Below, piece by piece: positions 5,234-5,516 of a DNA stretch of 5,516 bases. Made by a program: the position numbers and the translations under genes. The stretch lies in contig CAMDOL010000089.1 in assembly GCA_945903615.1 (NCBI GenBank), positions 1 through 5,516 on the forward strand, given 5' to 3'. Positions within the stretch are counted from its first letter, which is position 1. Each line of letters starts with the position of its first letter. The DNA is from Rickettsia typhi. GTDB lineage: Bacteria > Pseudomonadota > Alphaproteobacteria > Rickettsiales > UBA1997. Below the pieces are notes generated by a model that was not told the DNA's origin, ran no database searches, and saw only the letters and a program-made list of their open reading frames with translations.

Positions 5234-5516
5234 ATGAAAAAATCACAAAAAGTAGAAAGTGTTTTAAATGAGATGGATTTTTTAAGAAATCTTTATTTAA
5301 AATTAATCCATATTTTACCTAGTTTTAATATAGCAGACAGAACTGTCCTGCCTTATGGTTTAAAGCCGCATACCAGATCAGTTGCTTGGTTAGTTGAACA
5401 AGTTATATCTCAACAAACCAAGTTTAGAGCTAAAGAATTGGGGTTGGATGATGTTAAATTTGATATGCCAGATACATGTTTGCATGATTGCGAGTTATCC
5501 ATTGGTGGTAAAACAT
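5234..5516 (+). CDS. Uncharacterised gene after mraY, cut by the right window edge
   Basis: An ATG at 5234, 9 bp after the mraY stop, opens a frame of 94 codons with no stop up to the window end, which is unlikely by chance in DNA this AT-rich. The protein starts MKKSQKVESVLNEMDFLRNL and is soluble in character, with no signal peptide or membrane segment. It is not MurD or FtsW, the usual genes after mraY, since no Mur-ligase or SEDS motif is present. HTRSVAWLVEQVISQQ (residues 48-63), followed by DDVKFDMPDTCLHDCELSIG (74-93), faintly recalls the N-terminal part of some type II restriction endonucleases, where an acidic residue precedes a strand with a later (D/E)xK. That is only an impression, and the deciding part lies outside the window. 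Spacing suggests it belongs to the same operon. Confidence 0.75.
   Translation, partial: MKKSQKVESVLNEMDFLRNLYLKLIHILPSFNIADRTVLPYGLKPHTRSVAWLVEQVISQQTKFRAKELGLDDVKFDMPDTCLHDCELSIGGKT

Overview
The window is AT-rich throughout. It reads as a piece of chromosome from a reduced-genome alphaproteobacterium, most likely a Rickettsiales- or Holosporales-like intracellular bacterium. This is an inference from four things: the alphaproteobacterial style of the adenosine kinase, the low GC, near absence of clear Shine-Dalgarno sequences, and palindromic repeats both between genes and inside a gene (compare the Rickettsia palindromic elements). No lineage can be proven from this sequence alone.

Layout. 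Positions 1-633 lie on the minus strand. They hold a complete HlyC-type toxin-activating lysine acyltransferase, followed 29 bp downstream by the start of another reading frame that runs off the left edge. Positions 634-1416 are a long non-coding stretch containing a striking 193-bp imperfect palindrome (1083-1275), one arm of which carries a 12-bp tandem repeat, followed by a promoter for the tRNA gene. Positions 1417-1493 encode tRNA-Ile(GAT) with an encoded CCA tail. From 1610 to the right edge, four plus-strand genes are packed 5-9 bp apart, probably as one operon: a PfkB-family adenosine kinase, murF, mraY, and an uncharacterised ORF cut off by the window end.

How the genes work together. 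MurF adds D-Ala-D-Ala to complete UDP-MurNAc-pentapeptide, and MraY transfers that product to undecaprenyl phosphate to make lipid I, so the two genes encode consecutive steps of peptidoglycan precursor synthesis. Adenosine kinase (purine salvage) and the last ORF are not cell-wall genes. murE, murD and ftsW, the usual neighbours in a dcw cluster, are not adjacent here.

The most unusual structure is inside murF. An in-frame insert of about 38 codons (3237-3350) is built from 15-bp repeats arranged as two inverted arrays. It forms a potential hairpin of about 44 base pairs in the mRNA while staying open as five-residue peptide repeats (AIFSG, then IALEK). The intergenic palindrome has the same style: arm-located tandem units and a shared GGGCAA core. 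Together they suggest a family of palindromic elements that can sit between or inside genes.
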